Counted from the first letter of the stretch, positions 42,395 to 51,139 are shown. The stretch: 64,000 bases of DNA from Devosia sp. Root635 (GCF_001427605.1 NZ_LMGZ01000022.1:62001-126000); one strand, 5' to 3'. Made by a program: numbers and translations. Notes: generated by a model from the sequence alone, not told the origin.

Positions 42395-42968
42395 CGGCAA
42401 ATCTCGCACGTAGATGTCCACCTAGGGCGGCGATTGCGCGACCGTGAGCGCCGTGGTCCTGCTTCCGACGCCACTTGCGCCGAGCGAAGTAGCCCTTTCG
42501 CCGGACAATTGCGTCTAAGTTAGTCAGGGACACCCCAAGTAACTGAGCGCGACTATAGATCTGGTCGATCAGATCGATGCCGGAGGTCTGGGCGGGCGGC
42601 TTCTGTCGACGATGACCACGCTTGTTCGCCGCCAAGCCGATTGCACGCCAGCTGCGGCCAGGGAAGGCGGCCAAAACTTCCTCACGCGTGCCGCTGCGAT
42701 AAATGCGCAGCCGTAGGATTTCGTTGTCGCTCCATGGCGCGCGGGACTTCGTGAGGCCAAGCCTAGCAGCCTTGCTGTACACTGCTGGCTTCGTGCGTCT
42801 GGGGAGCACGGGAAACACTGCACCGTACCTGGGGTGGAGATCGACAAGCGGCCCCACCTCCCGATCTTCCCAAAGTGGGTGCCCGTTCGGCGTGATGCCG
42901 CGCAGCGCCATGAGACGGCGCCCGCGCTCAGCACTCGCGGCGCCTCTGGCGATCCATGAAAGTGCCAT
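42381..42968 (-). CDS. Second Myb/SANT-like helix-turn-helix protein
   Basis: The 195-residue protein has the same kind of units as its neighbour (SRAPWSDNEILRLRIY with AFPGRSWRAIGLAANKRGH; ITPNGHPLWEDREVGPLVDL with a KAARLGLTKS end) and a similar C-terminal part with an L-x-x-x-L-x-R-x-x-G core and a GGHLRARFAD end. The two look like diverged paralogues in one operon. The ATG at 42968 follows a very strong AGGAGGG site, so the longer upstream frame is rejected. They probably regulate phage genes. Confidence 0.6.
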   Translation of the reverse strand: MALSWIARGAASAERGRRLMALRGITPNGHPLWEDREVGPLVDLHPRYGAVFPVLPRRTKPAVYSKAARLGLTKSRAPWSDNEILRLRIYRSGTREEVLAAFPGRSWRAIGLAANKRGHRRQKPPAQTSGIDLIDQIYSRAQLLGVSLTNLDAIVRRKGYFARRKWRRKQDHGAHGRAIAALGGHLRARFADGQA

Positions 42969-43141
42969 TGGTCCCTCCTGACACCTAATCGGACACCCGA
43001 CCGGGCCAGTCGACAAGATCGGCGGAGAGAAGTTCCCCCATCATTCACACGCGCTCGTCGCCGGGTCATTAACGAAAGGATAACAGCGGTATTTACCTCG
43101 AGGACTTCCTAGTGTTCACTGAGCCCATTGGGGGACTAATC

Positions 43142-43510
43142 ATGATCAAGAAAACTATCGTCGCGCTCGCCGCGGTTTCGACCCTTGCCGCGTGTGCTAC
43201 GCCGCCGAAGGATATTGCGCCGACCTACGTTTCTACTGGCCTATATGAGAACCTGACCTGTGCGCAGCTCCGAACCGAAGCCGAAGGCGTTTCCGCTCGG
43301 GCAGCAGCCGCCTATGGCAAGCAGGAGCAGAATCGCAACAGCGACGTGGCCATGACCACAGTGAGCCTGGTGCTGTTCTGGCCGGCCGCCTTCTTCATGA
43401 AGGGTGACGGCGCCGCGGCCGCCGAGGTCGCCCGCATCAAGGGTGAAATGCAGGCTATCGAACAGGTCAACCGCATCAAGAACTGCGGGATCCAGTTCGC
43501 AGCGATGTAG
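43142..43510 (+). CDS. Small lipoprotein, prophage-associated
   Basis: The 122-residue product has a lipoprotein signal peptide with an L-A-A-C lipobox (Cys20) and then a C-x-Q-L-R motif (LTCAQLRTEAEGV) followed by a helix and a short hydrophobic hairpin (VSLVLFWPAAFFMKG). Small lipoproteins of this layout occur in prophages and may change the cell envelope after infection. The ATG at 43142 follows GGGGGAC. The hydrophobic hairpin could hold a second membrane contact. Confidence 0.65.
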   Translation: MIKKTIVALAAVSTLAACATPPKDIAPTYVSTGLYENLTCAQLRTEAEGVSARAAAAYGKQEQNRNSDVAMTTVSLVLFWPAAFFMKGDGAAAAEVARIKGEMQAIEQVNRIKNCGIQFAAM

Positions 43511-43583
43511 CGCCGTTTGGCTTCTGGCCAGAGGTGTTCTCTGCCAGAAGCCCTCATGGTGCCGAGATGTAGGAACGAATCTC

Positions 43584-43823
43584 ATGTTTAGCCGTGCCGC
43601 CGCGGTGGCCGTTGCAACCTTGGCCCTTACCATCTCACCCGCCTCGGCTCAGAACGGTGAGTGCAACATCAAGGGCAACGTCAGCACCCAGGGCGAGCGA
43701 ATCTATCATATGCCCGGCGACAAGTATTACGACGAGACCAGGATCAGCGCTTCGCATGGCGAGCGCTGGTTCTGCACCGAGGCGGAAGCGCGGCAGGCCG
43801 GTTGGCGACGGGCTCGCGTTTAG
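43584..43823 (+). CDS. Secreted protein with C-terminal sunset-type domain
   Basis: The 79-residue product has a Sec signal peptide (cleavage after ASA near residue 22) and then a compact domain: CNIKGNVSTQGERIYHMPGD, YYDETRIS and ERWFCTEAEARQAGWRRA. This pattern is the small domain often found at the C-terminus of secreted thermonucleases and related proteins. Here it stands alone. Two cysteines could form a disulfide. Its role in the periplasm is unknown. Confidence 0.65.
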   Translation: MFSRAAAVAVATLALTISPASAQNGECNIKGNVSTQGERIYHMPGDKYYDETRISASHGERWFCTEAEARQAGWRRARV

Positions 43824-43921
43824 TGCAGCAGGCCAAGCCCGATGAGAACCCGGCATATGGCCAGGTGGTGGCCACGGCGCGTGAGCTGATCGAGCAGCAT
43901 TTGAGGCCGGAGGAGCGCTGA
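43823..43921 (+). CDS. Possible 32-residue protein
   Basis: A GTG overlaps the previous stop (TAGTG) and the frame ends at a TGA overlapping the next ATG (TGATG). The product is a charged helix (VVATARELIEQHLRPEER). Only the overlaps support it. Confidence 0.3.
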   Translation: MQQAKPDENPAYGQVVATARELIEQHLRPEER

Positions 43922-44247
43922 TGGCTGGCGAGCCAAGCGGCCTATTGAAAGCAATCGAGACACTGGCCGCTTCAATCAAGAGTCGGCCGGAGGCAGCGCT
44001 GGCCGGTATCGCCATACTGGCCCCTGCCTTGCTTATTCCAATGGGTGTTAACCAATGGATGGCTATGATTGCCCCAATTGGTGTTTATATCATCTACTGC
44101 GGACGGTCGGTGATGGCCGAGCGCCACAAAGAACGGATAGCGGAGATGAAGATTGAAGCTGTCCAGGCTGCCGGCGACAAGCGTATCACCGATTTGGCCG
44201 AAAAGTACCTGAAACGCTTGCCGGAAGGAGGCAAAGACAATGACTGA
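43921..44247 (+). CDS. Small membrane protein with coiled coil
   Basis: The 108-residue product has a central hydrophobic region that reads as two short membrane helices (ALAGIAILAPALLIPMGV and MAMIAPIGVYIIYC) followed by a charged coiled coil (MAERHKERIAEMKIEAVQAA). The layout suits a holin-like or accessory phage membrane protein. It starts on the stop of the preceding short frame and overlaps the next gene by eight bases. Confidence 0.55.
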   Translation: MAGEPSGLLKAIETLAASIKSRPEAALAGIAILAPALLIPMGVNQWMAMIAPIGVYIIYCGRSVMAERHKERIAEMKIEAVQAAGDKRITDLAEKYLKRLPEGGKDND

Positions 44248-44800
44248 TCTCTGGTTCCTCTACCCTGTCGCGGTGCTGGCAACTCTTGCGATCATGTACG
44301 CCACCCACACCATCAATCGCGCGTCGCACCGCCGACAGCACGACCTCGCCGCAGCGGCTGAAGCAATCAAGGCGCACTACGATGCCCTTTACGAGCTTCT
44401 CGACGACGACGATGTGCCGGAAAATCTGAAATCTGCTGCCTATGCCTTTCACAAGTCCGTGACGGACCGGGGTGTGGCCTTGGAGATTGCGAACTTCGTC
44501 TGCTCTGACGCGGAGATTGAACCTACCGATGCCATGGTGCAATTCGACAAGGACGTCGAGGCATTCCGGCTTACCAACCGTCCAGCCTACGATCGGTTCA
44601 GAACGATTATCTCCAGCGGCATGGCGGCGATGCTTCTGCGCTGGCCGGAGACTGCGGACGTATTTGAGCGGGCTGCCTTCGAGGCCGCCATCGAGTCTGA
44701 GCGGCAGCGCGAAATCTCGAATGCCGTTGTGGTACGTAGTGTCAGATCGAACAAGAACCACGACGATCCACACTTCGGCGGCACGTTGGCTACAGCCTAG
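44240..44800 (+). CDS. Membrane-anchored hypothetical protein
   Basis: The 186-residue product has one N-terminal membrane helix (LWFLYPVAVLATLAIMYA) and a cytoplasmic helical domain (KAHYDALYELLDDDDVPENL; DKDVEAFRLTNRP). No family is recognised. It ends 4 bases before a strong terminator, so it closes the operon that starts at 43142 or 43584. Confidence 0.55.
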   Translation: MTDLWFLYPVAVLATLAIMYATHTINRASHRRQHDLAAAAEAIKAHYDALYELLDDDDVPENLKSAAYAFHKSVTDRGVALEIANFVCSDAEIEPTDAMVQFDKDVEAFRLTNRPAYDRFRTIISSGMAAMLLRWPETADVFERAAFEAAIESERQREISNAVVVRSVRSNKNHDDPHFGGTLATA

Positions 44801-44804
44801 CCGA

Positions 44805-44834
44805 GAAAGCTCCGCCGCGGCGGAGCTTTCGTTT
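44805..44834 (+). terminator. Intrinsic terminator
   Basis: GAAAGCTCCGCC and GGCGGAGCTTTC form a perfect stem and are followed by GTTTTCC. It lies right after the stop at 44800. It is the clearest intrinsic terminator in the window. Confidence 0.8.
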
Positions 44835-44890
44835 TCCATGATCGCTCACGCGCGTATTACTCAATACCAATCTCTGAATAGGCTCTGAGT

Positions 44891-45094
44891 TCAGTGATTA
44901 TCGGCGCCCGGTCGTCCACCAATGACGACCGCCGCTGCATGCAACATCATAGCGCCCGCGATTGCGATAGCAGTGACGACGGGTCGCGCCTGACCGCCCG
45001 CCAGGGGCGCCAACACAAGCGTTGCGACCACGGACACAGCTACGCCGTTCAGGAACTGGGCCGCAGTTCGTCTCGTCTCCCGATTAAGCCTCAT
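44891..45094 (-). CDS. Small two-helix membrane protein
   Basis: The 67-residue product has two membrane helices (FLNGVAVSVVATLVLAPLAG and VVTAIAIAGAMMLHAAAVVI) after a basic start (RLNRETRRT). The ATG has an excellent AAGGAGAAG site. It faces the gene at 45181 on the other strand and shares a promoter region with it. Confidence 0.55.
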   Translation of the reverse strand: MRLNRETRRTAAQFLNGVAVSVVATLVLAPLAGGQARPVVTAIAIAGAMMLHAAAVVIGGRPGADNH

Positions 45095-45180
45095 CGCTCT
45101 TCTCCTTGCTGATGTCGCAAGGATACATCCTCTGGCATGAGCGGGGATTATGGGGATAAGCTCAGCTAGCGGAGGTGGCC

Positions 45181-45462
45181 ATGAAAGCACTGGTGGACCG
45201 GCTGAGTGCCGAGCTCTCGACCAAGTACATCCAATATCTGGAAACATTAATGGTCGACCTGTGGAGCGAGGCCGGCTTCGTGGAGTTTCGCGCCGGCTTT
45301 TCCTTGCGCCGAGACCATCAACTCCGGTCGTTCACCGTCAAAGTCGAAGCGGACGCGGGCCAAACTGCCGAAGAGCGAGAGCTGCTAATCGTCGTGGTGT
45401 TCGACGAGATCGAGGAGCAAATCGACATGGCCATCGCCGATGGCCTGGTGGATGCGAACTGA
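45181..45462 (+). CDS. Hypothetical protein
   Basis: The 93-residue product looks like a compact alpha/beta domain (LMVDLWSEAGFVEFRAGF, SFTVKVEADAG, LLIVVVFDEIEEQIDMAIAD). The ATG at 45181 follows GGAGGT; an in-frame GTG lies six bases upstream. The stop overlaps the next ATG by one base (TGATG). Function unknown. Confidence 0.5.
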   Translation: MKALVDRLSAELSTKYIQYLETLMVDLWSEAGFVEFRAGFSLRRDHQLRSFTVKVEADAGQTAEERELLIVVVFDEIEEQIDMAIADGLVDAN

Positions 45463-45662
45463 TGACCAATAAGGTGCCCAGCCGCCCTGCCCGCGTCCCC
45501 AACACCGAATCCGACGAGCGCCGGCGGGAGAGGATCGAGCGCGAGGCCATCCTGACCGAACAGCGCGCGTTCCTCGACAGCTTCGAGCGGCAGGTAGCGG
45601 AGCTTGAGGCTAAAGCCACCGGCCATGCTTGCGATGCGCCCAAGGATTCGGCGGGCCGATAG
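45462..45662 (+). CDS. Small charged helical protein
   Basis: The 66-residue product is mostly a charged helix (DERRRERIEREAILTEQRAF and SFERQVAELEAKA). It is coupled to the preceding gene by a one-base overlap. Function unknown. Confidence 0.5.
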   Translation: MTNKVPSRPARVPNTESDERRRERIEREAILTEQRAFLDSFERQVAELEAKATGHACDAPKDSAGR

Positions 45663-45752
45663 GGTCTCGCCCGGCCTCTCGGTCGCGCTTGGCCTTACGC
45701 TTGGCCTTGATGTTGTCCATGGCCTGAGACTGCACCAGGAGGATCTGCGAGC

Positions 45753-45908
45753 ATGAACATCTTAGAATTCGCCGGAGCTAGCTTTTTTGCCGTAGGCTGC
45801 TGCCTTGTATTCGCATGCTGGAGACTTGGAGCGGCAGGTGACATCGCCTTGCTGTTTGCTGCAGCTGGCATACCGCTGGCGATGGTAGGCACTGCCTATC
45901 TCACCTGA
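45753..45908 (+). CDS. Very small two-helix membrane protein
   Basis: A 51-residue frame starts at an ATG ten bases after AGGAGG. The product is almost entirely hydrophobic with two helices (FAGASFFAVGCCLVFACW and IALLFAAAGIPLAMVGTA). The ribosome binding site and hydrophobic pattern support translation. Confidence 0.5.
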   Translation: MNILEFAGASFFAVGCCLVFACWRLGAAGDIALLFAAAGIPLAMVGTAYLT

Positions 45909-46021
45909 TGGCGGCCAACGCTAAGCCGCGAAAGCGACATTGGCGCGTCTTATGGGCTACAAGCCCCCGCACCTTGATAGGTCGATTCCTGCTCATTTGG
46001 CGGGCGGTGTTGGTTGGCCGC

Positions 46022-46234
46022 TCAGAAGCTGTCGTCGGATAACTCGTCGTCGATCTCCGCGTCTTGCTCTCCGGCTCGCCGAAGGAATAGAAACAGGACC
46101 AAACCGATAAGAAGGAGCGTCATCATTATGACGCTGTACGGCACTATCAGATCATATCCATAGGAAAGAACCATCAACGCCAGGATTATCGCGGTTACCA
46201 GCACTACATAGATATCCTGTCTCGTCCCGCTCAT
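46022..46234 (-). CDS. Small two-helix membrane protein with acidic tail
   Basis: The 70-residue product has two membrane helices (IYVVLVTAIILALMVLSYGY and SVIMMTLLLIGLVLFLFL) and an acidic tail (EQDAEIDDELSDDSF). The ATG at 46234 follows GGAGGAG at good distance. It is divergent from the polysaccharide operon. Confidence 0.6.
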   Translation of the reverse strand: MSGTRQDIYVVLVTAIILALMVLSYGYDLIVPYSVIMMTLLLIGLVLFLFLRRAGEQDAEIDDELSDDSF

Positions 46235-46324
46235 GTCCAAACTCCTCCAAACCATTACTTTTAACTGAAACCGAGAAATCGTCAGCGTTGTGGATTGCGC
46301 AATTAAGTAACGATTGATCTAGCA

Positions 46325-46648
46325 ATGGACGTCCGTCGCGCATTCTGGCAGAGCACGATCCTATTTTGGTTCAATACGTCGCGAGCGCACCTGATGCAAC
46401 AAATGCAACGCCGGGTTTTCGAACTGCACCGACCGGATGGCGGCCTCAAAATGGTAACCGTAGGCTACAGCGATGGGGTGGCTGACGTGATTGTCGAGGA
46501 AGTCGACCCGATAGGAGGAAAGCTGGCGGAGCGGCGGCAACAACTCACCTACTCAGGCAAGCTTGGCTTCAAGGTATACGCCTTTGATGTCGAGGTTATA
46601 AGCAGGGGACGTTTCGGATTGGCGAAAAAGACGGTTTGGCGCTTTTAG
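46325..46648 (+). CDS. Hypothetical protein at the head of the polysaccharide operon
   Basis: The 107-residue frame encodes a beta-rich product (LKMVTVGYSDGVADVIVEEV; GFKVYAFDVEVISRGR) with no recognised domain. It lacks a clear ribosome binding site, and an internal ATG at 46391 is an alternative start. It overlaps the start of the acyltransferase frame. It may be a genuine small gene or the end of a lost one. Confidence 0.4.
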   Translation: MDVRRAFWQSTILFWFNTSRAHLMQQMQRRVFELHRPDGGLKMVTVGYSDGVADVIVEEVDPIGGKLAERRQQLTYSGKLGFKVYAFDVEVISRGRFGLAKKTVWRF

Positions 46649-47253
46649 CTGAGTTGTTAGGCATAGTTCTTCAATCAAAATACCATGGTGTCGCGTTGAA
46701 GCGGTTTGCAGCAAAAGCCTTCCAGGCGCTCTCTAGGCTCTACAGCATTCGTGGCAATGTGCACGTGGGTAAGAACGTTCATATTGGCATTCTGTCCCTC
46801 CTGTGGGCGCCAACGCGCTTGGAGGTGGGAGACCAAACTTATATCGGAAAGCACTGTACCATTCAGGTAAATGGGCGGATTGGTCGAGGGGTAGTCATAG
46901 CCAACAACGTGGGTATCGTTGGTCGGATCGACCATGAATATCGTGAACCCGGGGTACCTGTACGAGACGGGCGCTGGGTTGGGACGGATACGCACCTCGC
47001 GCAACTGCCAGAAAATCGGGTAGAGGTAGGCGACGATGTCTGGATCGGCTTTGGAGCCATCGTGCTCTCCGGCGTTTCCATCGGGACAGGCGCCATTATC
47101 GCGGCAGGCTCAGTTGTGACGAAGAGCGTTCCTGCTTTCGCCATCGCAGCGGGTGTTCCCGCTCGGGAAGTAGCAAAACGTTTCGATGGCAACGCCGCCG
47201 ACATCGAAAAACACTTGGCAATGCTGAATTACCGCTACGGAGTGGCACAATAA
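46636..47253 (+). CDS. Left-handed beta-helix acyltransferase (CysE/LacA/WbbJ-type)
   Basis: The 205-residue protein is a hexapeptide-repeat acetyltransferase: RGNVHVGKNVHIGILSL, EVGDQTYIGKHCTIQVNGRI, and the C-terminal DDVWIGFGAIVLSGVSIGTG followed by AAGSVVTKSVP and AAGVPAREVAKR. A GRIDHEY segment sits where the loop with the catalytic His is expected. It probably O-acetylates a sugar of the polysaccharide. The start is uncertain: no ATG is available near the N-terminus and a TTG at 46636, or another at 46654, must be used. It is the first clear gene of an eight-gene operon with 0-4-base gaps or overlaps. Confidence 0.8.
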   Translation: MALLAELLGIVLQSKYHGVALKRFAAKAFQALSRLYSIRGNVHVGKNVHIGILSLLWAPTRLEVGDQTYIGKHCTIQVNGRIGRGVVIANNVGIVGRIDHEYREPGVPVRDGRWVGTDTHLAQLPENRVEVGDDVWIGFGAIVLSGVSIGTGAIIAAGSVVTKSVPAFAIAAGVPAREVAKRFDGNAADIEKHLAMLNYRYGVAQ

Positions 47254-47256
47254 ATT

Positions 47257-48399
47257 ATGCGACCAAGCGTTTCCTACGTGTTTCCTACATCGCACAAGTT
47301 TCGTGTGCCCTTTCACGAGCGACTTCGTGAGGAGCTAGACGCGCGCGGTATAGATTACAAATACATCTATTCGGAAAACGACACTAATGACGGTAAGGGA
47401 GACGTACAAGCACCGCTAGGGGCAATTTCGGTCCCGTTGATCACCTGGCGGTGGGGGCGGCGTCGCATATCGTTCCAACGCGCGATGGCTGCCACCAAAA
47501 ATGACGACTTGGTGATCCTGCAGCAGCAGAACAATCTGCTCGGAAACTACCCCATCCTCTTGAGCCGGCGCGTACAAGGAAAGAAGGTTGCACTTTTTGG
47601 GCATGGCAAAAACTTCCAGTCCTCGAGTCCCAATGGGTTGGCTGAGACGTTTAAGCGCTGGTGGTCACGGCGAGTAGATTGGTGGTTTGCATACACAGTG
47701 GAATGCGCCCGCGTCGTCCAACATATGGGATTCCCCGCCGACAAAATAACGGTGTTCAACAACGCCATCGATGTGTCTTCAATTTCCGCTGAGATGGCTA
47801 GTCTCAGCAAGGAACATCTCTCCAAACGGAGGGATGCCGACTTTCATGGATCGCAAAACATCGGCGTTTATGTCGGAAGTCTCTATGCCGGTAAACGCAT
47901 CCAGCTTCTGCTGGACTCGGCTGACAAAATCAGAGAGGCCATACCCGACTTCCACCTGATTGTGATCGGTGGCGGGCCAGAAACGGCACTCGTTGAACGG
48001 GCTGCACTATCGCGGCCATGGCTGCATTATGTTGGACCGAAGTTCGGTCTCGCTAAAACCGAACTTGTGGCCTTGGGGGACGTCGTTCTCATGCCCGGAG
48101 CGGTTGGGCTCGTCGTTTTGGATGCTTTTGCATACGGGTTGCCGCTCGTTACCACCCGCAGCGCCAAACACGGACCAGAGATTGCATATCTGGTCGACGG
48201 AGAAAACGGCGTGATTGTCGAGAATGACACCGACTATCCTGCGGCCGTAGTTCATTTGCTAAAAAACTCGGATGAACGAATGAGGCTCGCGGAAAATGCG
48301 GCGAGCTGTTTGCAAATTTATAACATCGAGAACATGGCCAAAGCCTTTTGCAATGGCATCCTGGCCGCCCTCTCTCACGATGGAAAGACCCATGATTAA
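47257..48399 (+). CDS. Glycosyltransferase, GT4-type
   Basis: The 380-residue protein has two Rossmann-like halves. The C-terminal half shows NIGVYVGSLYAGKRIQLLLD, then FHLIVIGGGPE and the GT4 E-x7-E-like region VGLVVLDAFAYGLPLVTT. GT4 enzymes are retaining transferases that add a sugar from a nucleotide donor to the lipid-linked repeat unit at the inner membrane. No membrane helix is seen. It starts three bases after the acyltransferase gene and its end overlaps the dehydrogenase start by eight bases. Linkage and sugar cannot be predicted. Confidence 0.85.
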   Translation: MRPSVSYVFPTSHKFRVPFHERLREELDARGIDYKYIYSENDTNDGKGDVQAPLGAISVPLITWRWGRRRISFQRAMAATKNDDLVILQQQNNLLGNYPILLSRRVQGKKVALFGHGKNFQSSSPNGLAETFKRWWSRRVDWWFAYTVECARVVQHMGFPADKITVFNNAIDVSSISAEMASLSKEHLSKRRDADFHGSQNIGVYVGSLYAGKRIQLLLDSADKIREAIPDFHLIVIGGGPETALVERAALSRPWLHYVGPKFGLAKTELVALGDVVLMPGAVGLVVLDAFAYGLPLVTTRSAKHGPEIAYLVDGENGVIVENDTDYPAAVVHLLKNSDERMRLAENAASCLQIYNIENMAKAFCNGILAALSHDGKTHD

Positions 48400-49744
48400 T
48401 ATGCAGTTTGTCAAAAGCGACTTATTGGCATCTCTTCAGAGCACCATAAGCAATCGGACAGCAAAGGTGGGTGTAATTGGCCTGGGTTACGTCGGGCTTC
48501 CCTTAGCTGCCGCGGCGGCGCGCGCCGGCTTCCCGACATTGGGTTTCGACGTAGATCCCGCGAAGATTGACGAGATTGCCGCTGGGCGATCGTACATCGG
48601 GGCAGTAACCGACGACGAGCTGACCCAACTGGTCGAAACAGGACGGCTCGCGGCAACATCGGCCATGACAAGGCTAACCGAGGTTGACCTCATTGTTATC
48701 TGTGTGCCGACGCCGCTAACGAAGCATCGAGAGCCGGACACTTCCTATATCGAGAAGACTGGCGCGCAGATCGCGTCCATCCTGCGCCCGGGGCAAGTAG
48801 TCGTGCTTGAGTCCACGACCTATCCCGGTACAACGACGCAACTTCTACGACCAATCCTAGAATCCGGAGGGCTGCAATCAGGAAGGGACTTCTTCCTAGG
48901 ATTCTCACCTGAGCGCGAGGATCCAGGTAACGCTACGCACCGAACCGCTACCATTCCGAAGATTGTCTCTGGCGACGGGGACGAAGCTAGCGCGGCGATC
49001 CATGACTTCTATGCAAGCATTGTGGACAAGGTTGTGTCGGTAAGTTCGCCAGACACCGCCGAGGCCACAAAACTTACTGAAAACATATTCAGGGCAGTGA
49101 ACATTGCCTTGGTAAATGAGCTCAAGGTTGTCTACGACGCCATGGGAATTGACATCTGGGAAGTTATCGACGCAGCAGCAACAAAGCCCTTTGGATTCAT
49201 GCCGTTCTATCCAGGGCCGGGACTTGGCGGGCACTGCATCCCGATTGACCCGTTCTATCTTACTTGGGCATCAAGGGCATACGATCTTCCTACCAAGTTT
49301 ATCGAACTCGCAGGCGAGATCAATGTGGCGATGCCTCGGTACGTCATTGGCAAGGTGGAGGAAGCACTCGGAGACAGGTTCAAAAAGTCACTGCACGGTG
49401 CCTCGATCTTGATCATCGGACTCGCTTACAAGAAGAACGTAAGCGACATTCGCGAGAGCCCCAGCCTAAAGCTGATGGAACTCATCGAGGACCGCGGGAG
49501 TCACGTAGACTTCGCAGATCCTCATGTACCGATCATCGGCATGAGCCGGGAACATGCAAATTTGGCGGGAAAGGAGGCAATACCGATCACTCCGGAAACG
49601 ATCTCCAGGTACGATGCAATACTCATCGCTACGGATCATGATAGCATCGACTATAGCGTGATTAGCGGAGCCCGCTTGATCATCGACACCAGGAACGCGA
49701 TGGCGCGACGGAACCTTTCCGGCGATAACGTAGTAAAGGCCTAA
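48392..49744 (+). CDS. UDP-N-acetylhexosamine (UDP-GlcNAc/ManNAc) 6-dehydrogenase
   Basis: The 450-residue protein belongs to the UDP-glucose/GDP-mannose dehydrogenase family. An N-terminal NAD-binding motif (VGVIGLGYVGLPLA), ICVPTPL, ESTTYPGTT, FSPEREDPGN, the KLTENIFRAVNIALVNEL helix and the active-site Cys in GPGLGGHCIPIDPFYL are all present. FSPER(E/V)DPGN and the sequence around the Cys fit the WbpA/TviB branch, which oxidises UDP-GlcNAc or UDP-ManNAc to the uronic acid. The product polysaccharide is therefore probably acidic. The ATG at 48392 overlaps the GT4 stop; an ATG nine bases later is also in frame. Confidence 0.88.
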   Translation: MINMQFVKSDLLASLQSTISNRTAKVGVIGLGYVGLPLAAAAARAGFPTLGFDVDPAKIDEIAAGRSYIGAVTDDELTQLVETGRLAATSAMTRLTEVDLIVICVPTPLTKHREPDTSYIEKTGAQIASILRPGQVVVLESTTYPGTTTQLLRPILESGGLQSGRDFFLGFSPEREDPGNATHRTATIPKIVSGDGDEASAAIHDFYASIVDKVVSVSSPDTAEATKLTENIFRAVNIALVNELKVVYDAMGIDIWEVIDAAATKPFGFMPFYPGPGLGGHCIPIDPFYLTWASRAYDLPTKFIELAGEINVAMPRYVIGKVEEALGDRFKKSLHGASILIIGLAYKKNVSDIRESPSLKLMELIEDRGSHVDFADPHVPIIGMSREHANLAGKEAIPITPETISRYDAILIATDHDSIDYSVISGARLIIDTRNAMARRNLSGDNVVKA

Positions 49745-50539
49745 GTGTCGATGACCTCAAATTTGGTAGAACCTCAAAGCGAAATCGCTCGATTTCGCGT
49801 GCTGGGGGTGCCGGTGAGTGTCGTAAACATGCGGCGCGCCGTTGACGTCGCCGTTGCATGGGCAAGAGAAAACAGTCCGCGTACTATTTTTGTGCGCGAT
49901 GTGGCGAGCCTCATGCTGGCGGTTGATCAACCGAAATTCTGTGCTTTGCACGGTGAAGCTTCGCTGGTAGTGCCAGACGGACAGCCGCTTGTGTGGCTGG
50001 GCAAAATTAGCAGCCACAGTGCAATCGGCCGGGTCGCTGGTGCGGATTTTGTAGACGCGGTCTGTTCGGCTACGAGCCGAACAGACCTGACCCACTTCTT
50101 CTATGGAGGCAAGCCCGGGGTTGCGGAAAAAGCGGCGGACAAACTTCGCGCGAAATACCCCGGCCTCAAAATAGCCGGGACACTGACCCCGCCCATGCGC
50201 GACATCGACGCGACAACGACCTTCGACGAAAGCCAACTCGCCGAACTGGCTACGATACGTGACGCACACCCAGACTTCGTCTGGATAGGAATCTCTAGCC
50301 CAAAGCAGGACTACTGGATGATGAAGGCCGCGCCACTAATTGGTCGCGGGGTCTTCGCCGGCGTGGGTGCTGCCTTCGATTTCCACGCGGGCACAGTCAA
50401 ACGCGCGCCAGCATTCATGAGAAATAGCGGGTTGGAATGGCTACATCGTTTGCTTAGTGAGCCTAGGCGCCTATGGCGGCGGTACTTGCTTCTTGCGCCC
50501 CGGTTTGTCTGGCTTTTGCTCCGATCCAGGAACTCGTGA
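49745..50539 (+). CDS. WecG/TagA/CpsF family glycosyltransferase (GT26)
   Basis: The 264-residue protein shows the family signature: VPVSVVNMRRAV, VVPDGQPLVWLGK, THFFYGGKPGVAEKAADKL, DFVWIGISSPKQDYWM and GVGAAFDFHAGTVKRAP, with a basic C-terminus ending in a membrane-seeking LLAPRFVWLLLRS. These enzymes transfer ManNAc(A) or related sugars to undecaprenyl-linked GlcNAc. The presence of a UDP-HexNAc dehydrogenase just upstream suits a ManNAcA-type donor. The frame begins with GTG directly after the dehydrogenase stop; an ATG six bases later is in frame. Confidence 0.88.
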   Translation: MSMTSNLVEPQSEIARFRVLGVPVSVVNMRRAVDVAVAWARENSPRTIFVRDVASLMLAVDQPKFCALHGEASLVVPDGQPLVWLGKISSHSAIGRVAGADFVDAVCSATSRTDLTHFFYGGKPGVAEKAADKLRAKYPGLKIAGTLTPPMRDIDATTTFDESQLAELATIRDAHPDFVWIGISSPKQDYWMMKAAPLIGRGVFAGVGAAFDFHAGTVKRAPAFMRNSGLEWLHRLLSEPRRLWRRYLLLAPRFVWLLLRSRNS

Positions 50540-51139
50540 ATGCAGATCCTGCAGAAAGTGCTTAGCGCCAGGGATCAGGTGATGGGCTTGGCTATTTGTC
50601 GGGCTGCAGGGGTGTCTTTGGGAACACGCGTCAGGTTTCATGGCTCCCCCATCGTGACGCGCGTTGAGCATTCAACTATATCGGTCGGCGCCCGCTCGGT
50701 TCTTATTTCGGACAGTAGATACACCGCCCTCGGTGTACGCAGTCCCACCATCCTTCGAACATTAATGCGCGGCGCCCACCTGCGTATTGGCGAAGACGTA
50801 GGCCTAAGCGGCGCGGTCGTTTGCGCAGCGCTCGCCGTGGTAATTGGGAATGGGTGCCTCATTGGTGCCGATGTCATGATCTTCGACAACGACTTTCATC
50901 CTGTAGATCATCCGGCACGCAGATATTCCACCCAAGATGACGCATCGCAGTTTGCTCCGGTGGTCATTGAAAGCAACGTCTTCATCGGAGCTCGATCGAT
51001 AATCTGCAAAGGAGTGACGATTGGGCAAAATTCTGTCATCGGTGCAGGCAGTGTCGTCACGCGATCGGTGCCGGAGAATAGCGTTTATGCTGGCTCTCCT
51101 GCAAAGTTTATCCGTAAGTTAGGCCCGATCCCGGCATGA
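50540..51139 (+). CDS. Left-handed beta-helix acyltransferase (WcaF-like)
   Basis: The 199-residue protein has hexapeptide repeats (EHSTISVGARSVLIS, LRIGEDVGLSGAVVCAALAV, VIGNGCLIGADVMIFDNDFH) and the typical end FIGARSIICKGVTIGQNSVI, AGSVVTRSVPENSVYAGSPA. DNDFH contains the His expected for catalysis in this fold. It probably acetylates a second position in the repeat unit. It is a different subfamily from the acyltransferase at 46636. It follows the GT26 gene directly (stop and ATG adjoin) and overlaps the GT2 gene by four bases. Confidence 0.85.
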   Translation: MQILQKVLSARDQVMGLAICRAAGVSLGTRVRFHGSPIVTRVEHSTISVGARSVLISDSRYTALGVRSPTILRTLMRGAHLRIGEDVGLSGAVVCAALAVVIGNGCLIGADVMIFDNDFHPVDHPARRYSTQDDASQFAPVVIESNVFIGARSIICKGVTIGQNSVIGAGSVVTRSVPENSVYAGSPAKFIRKLGPIPA

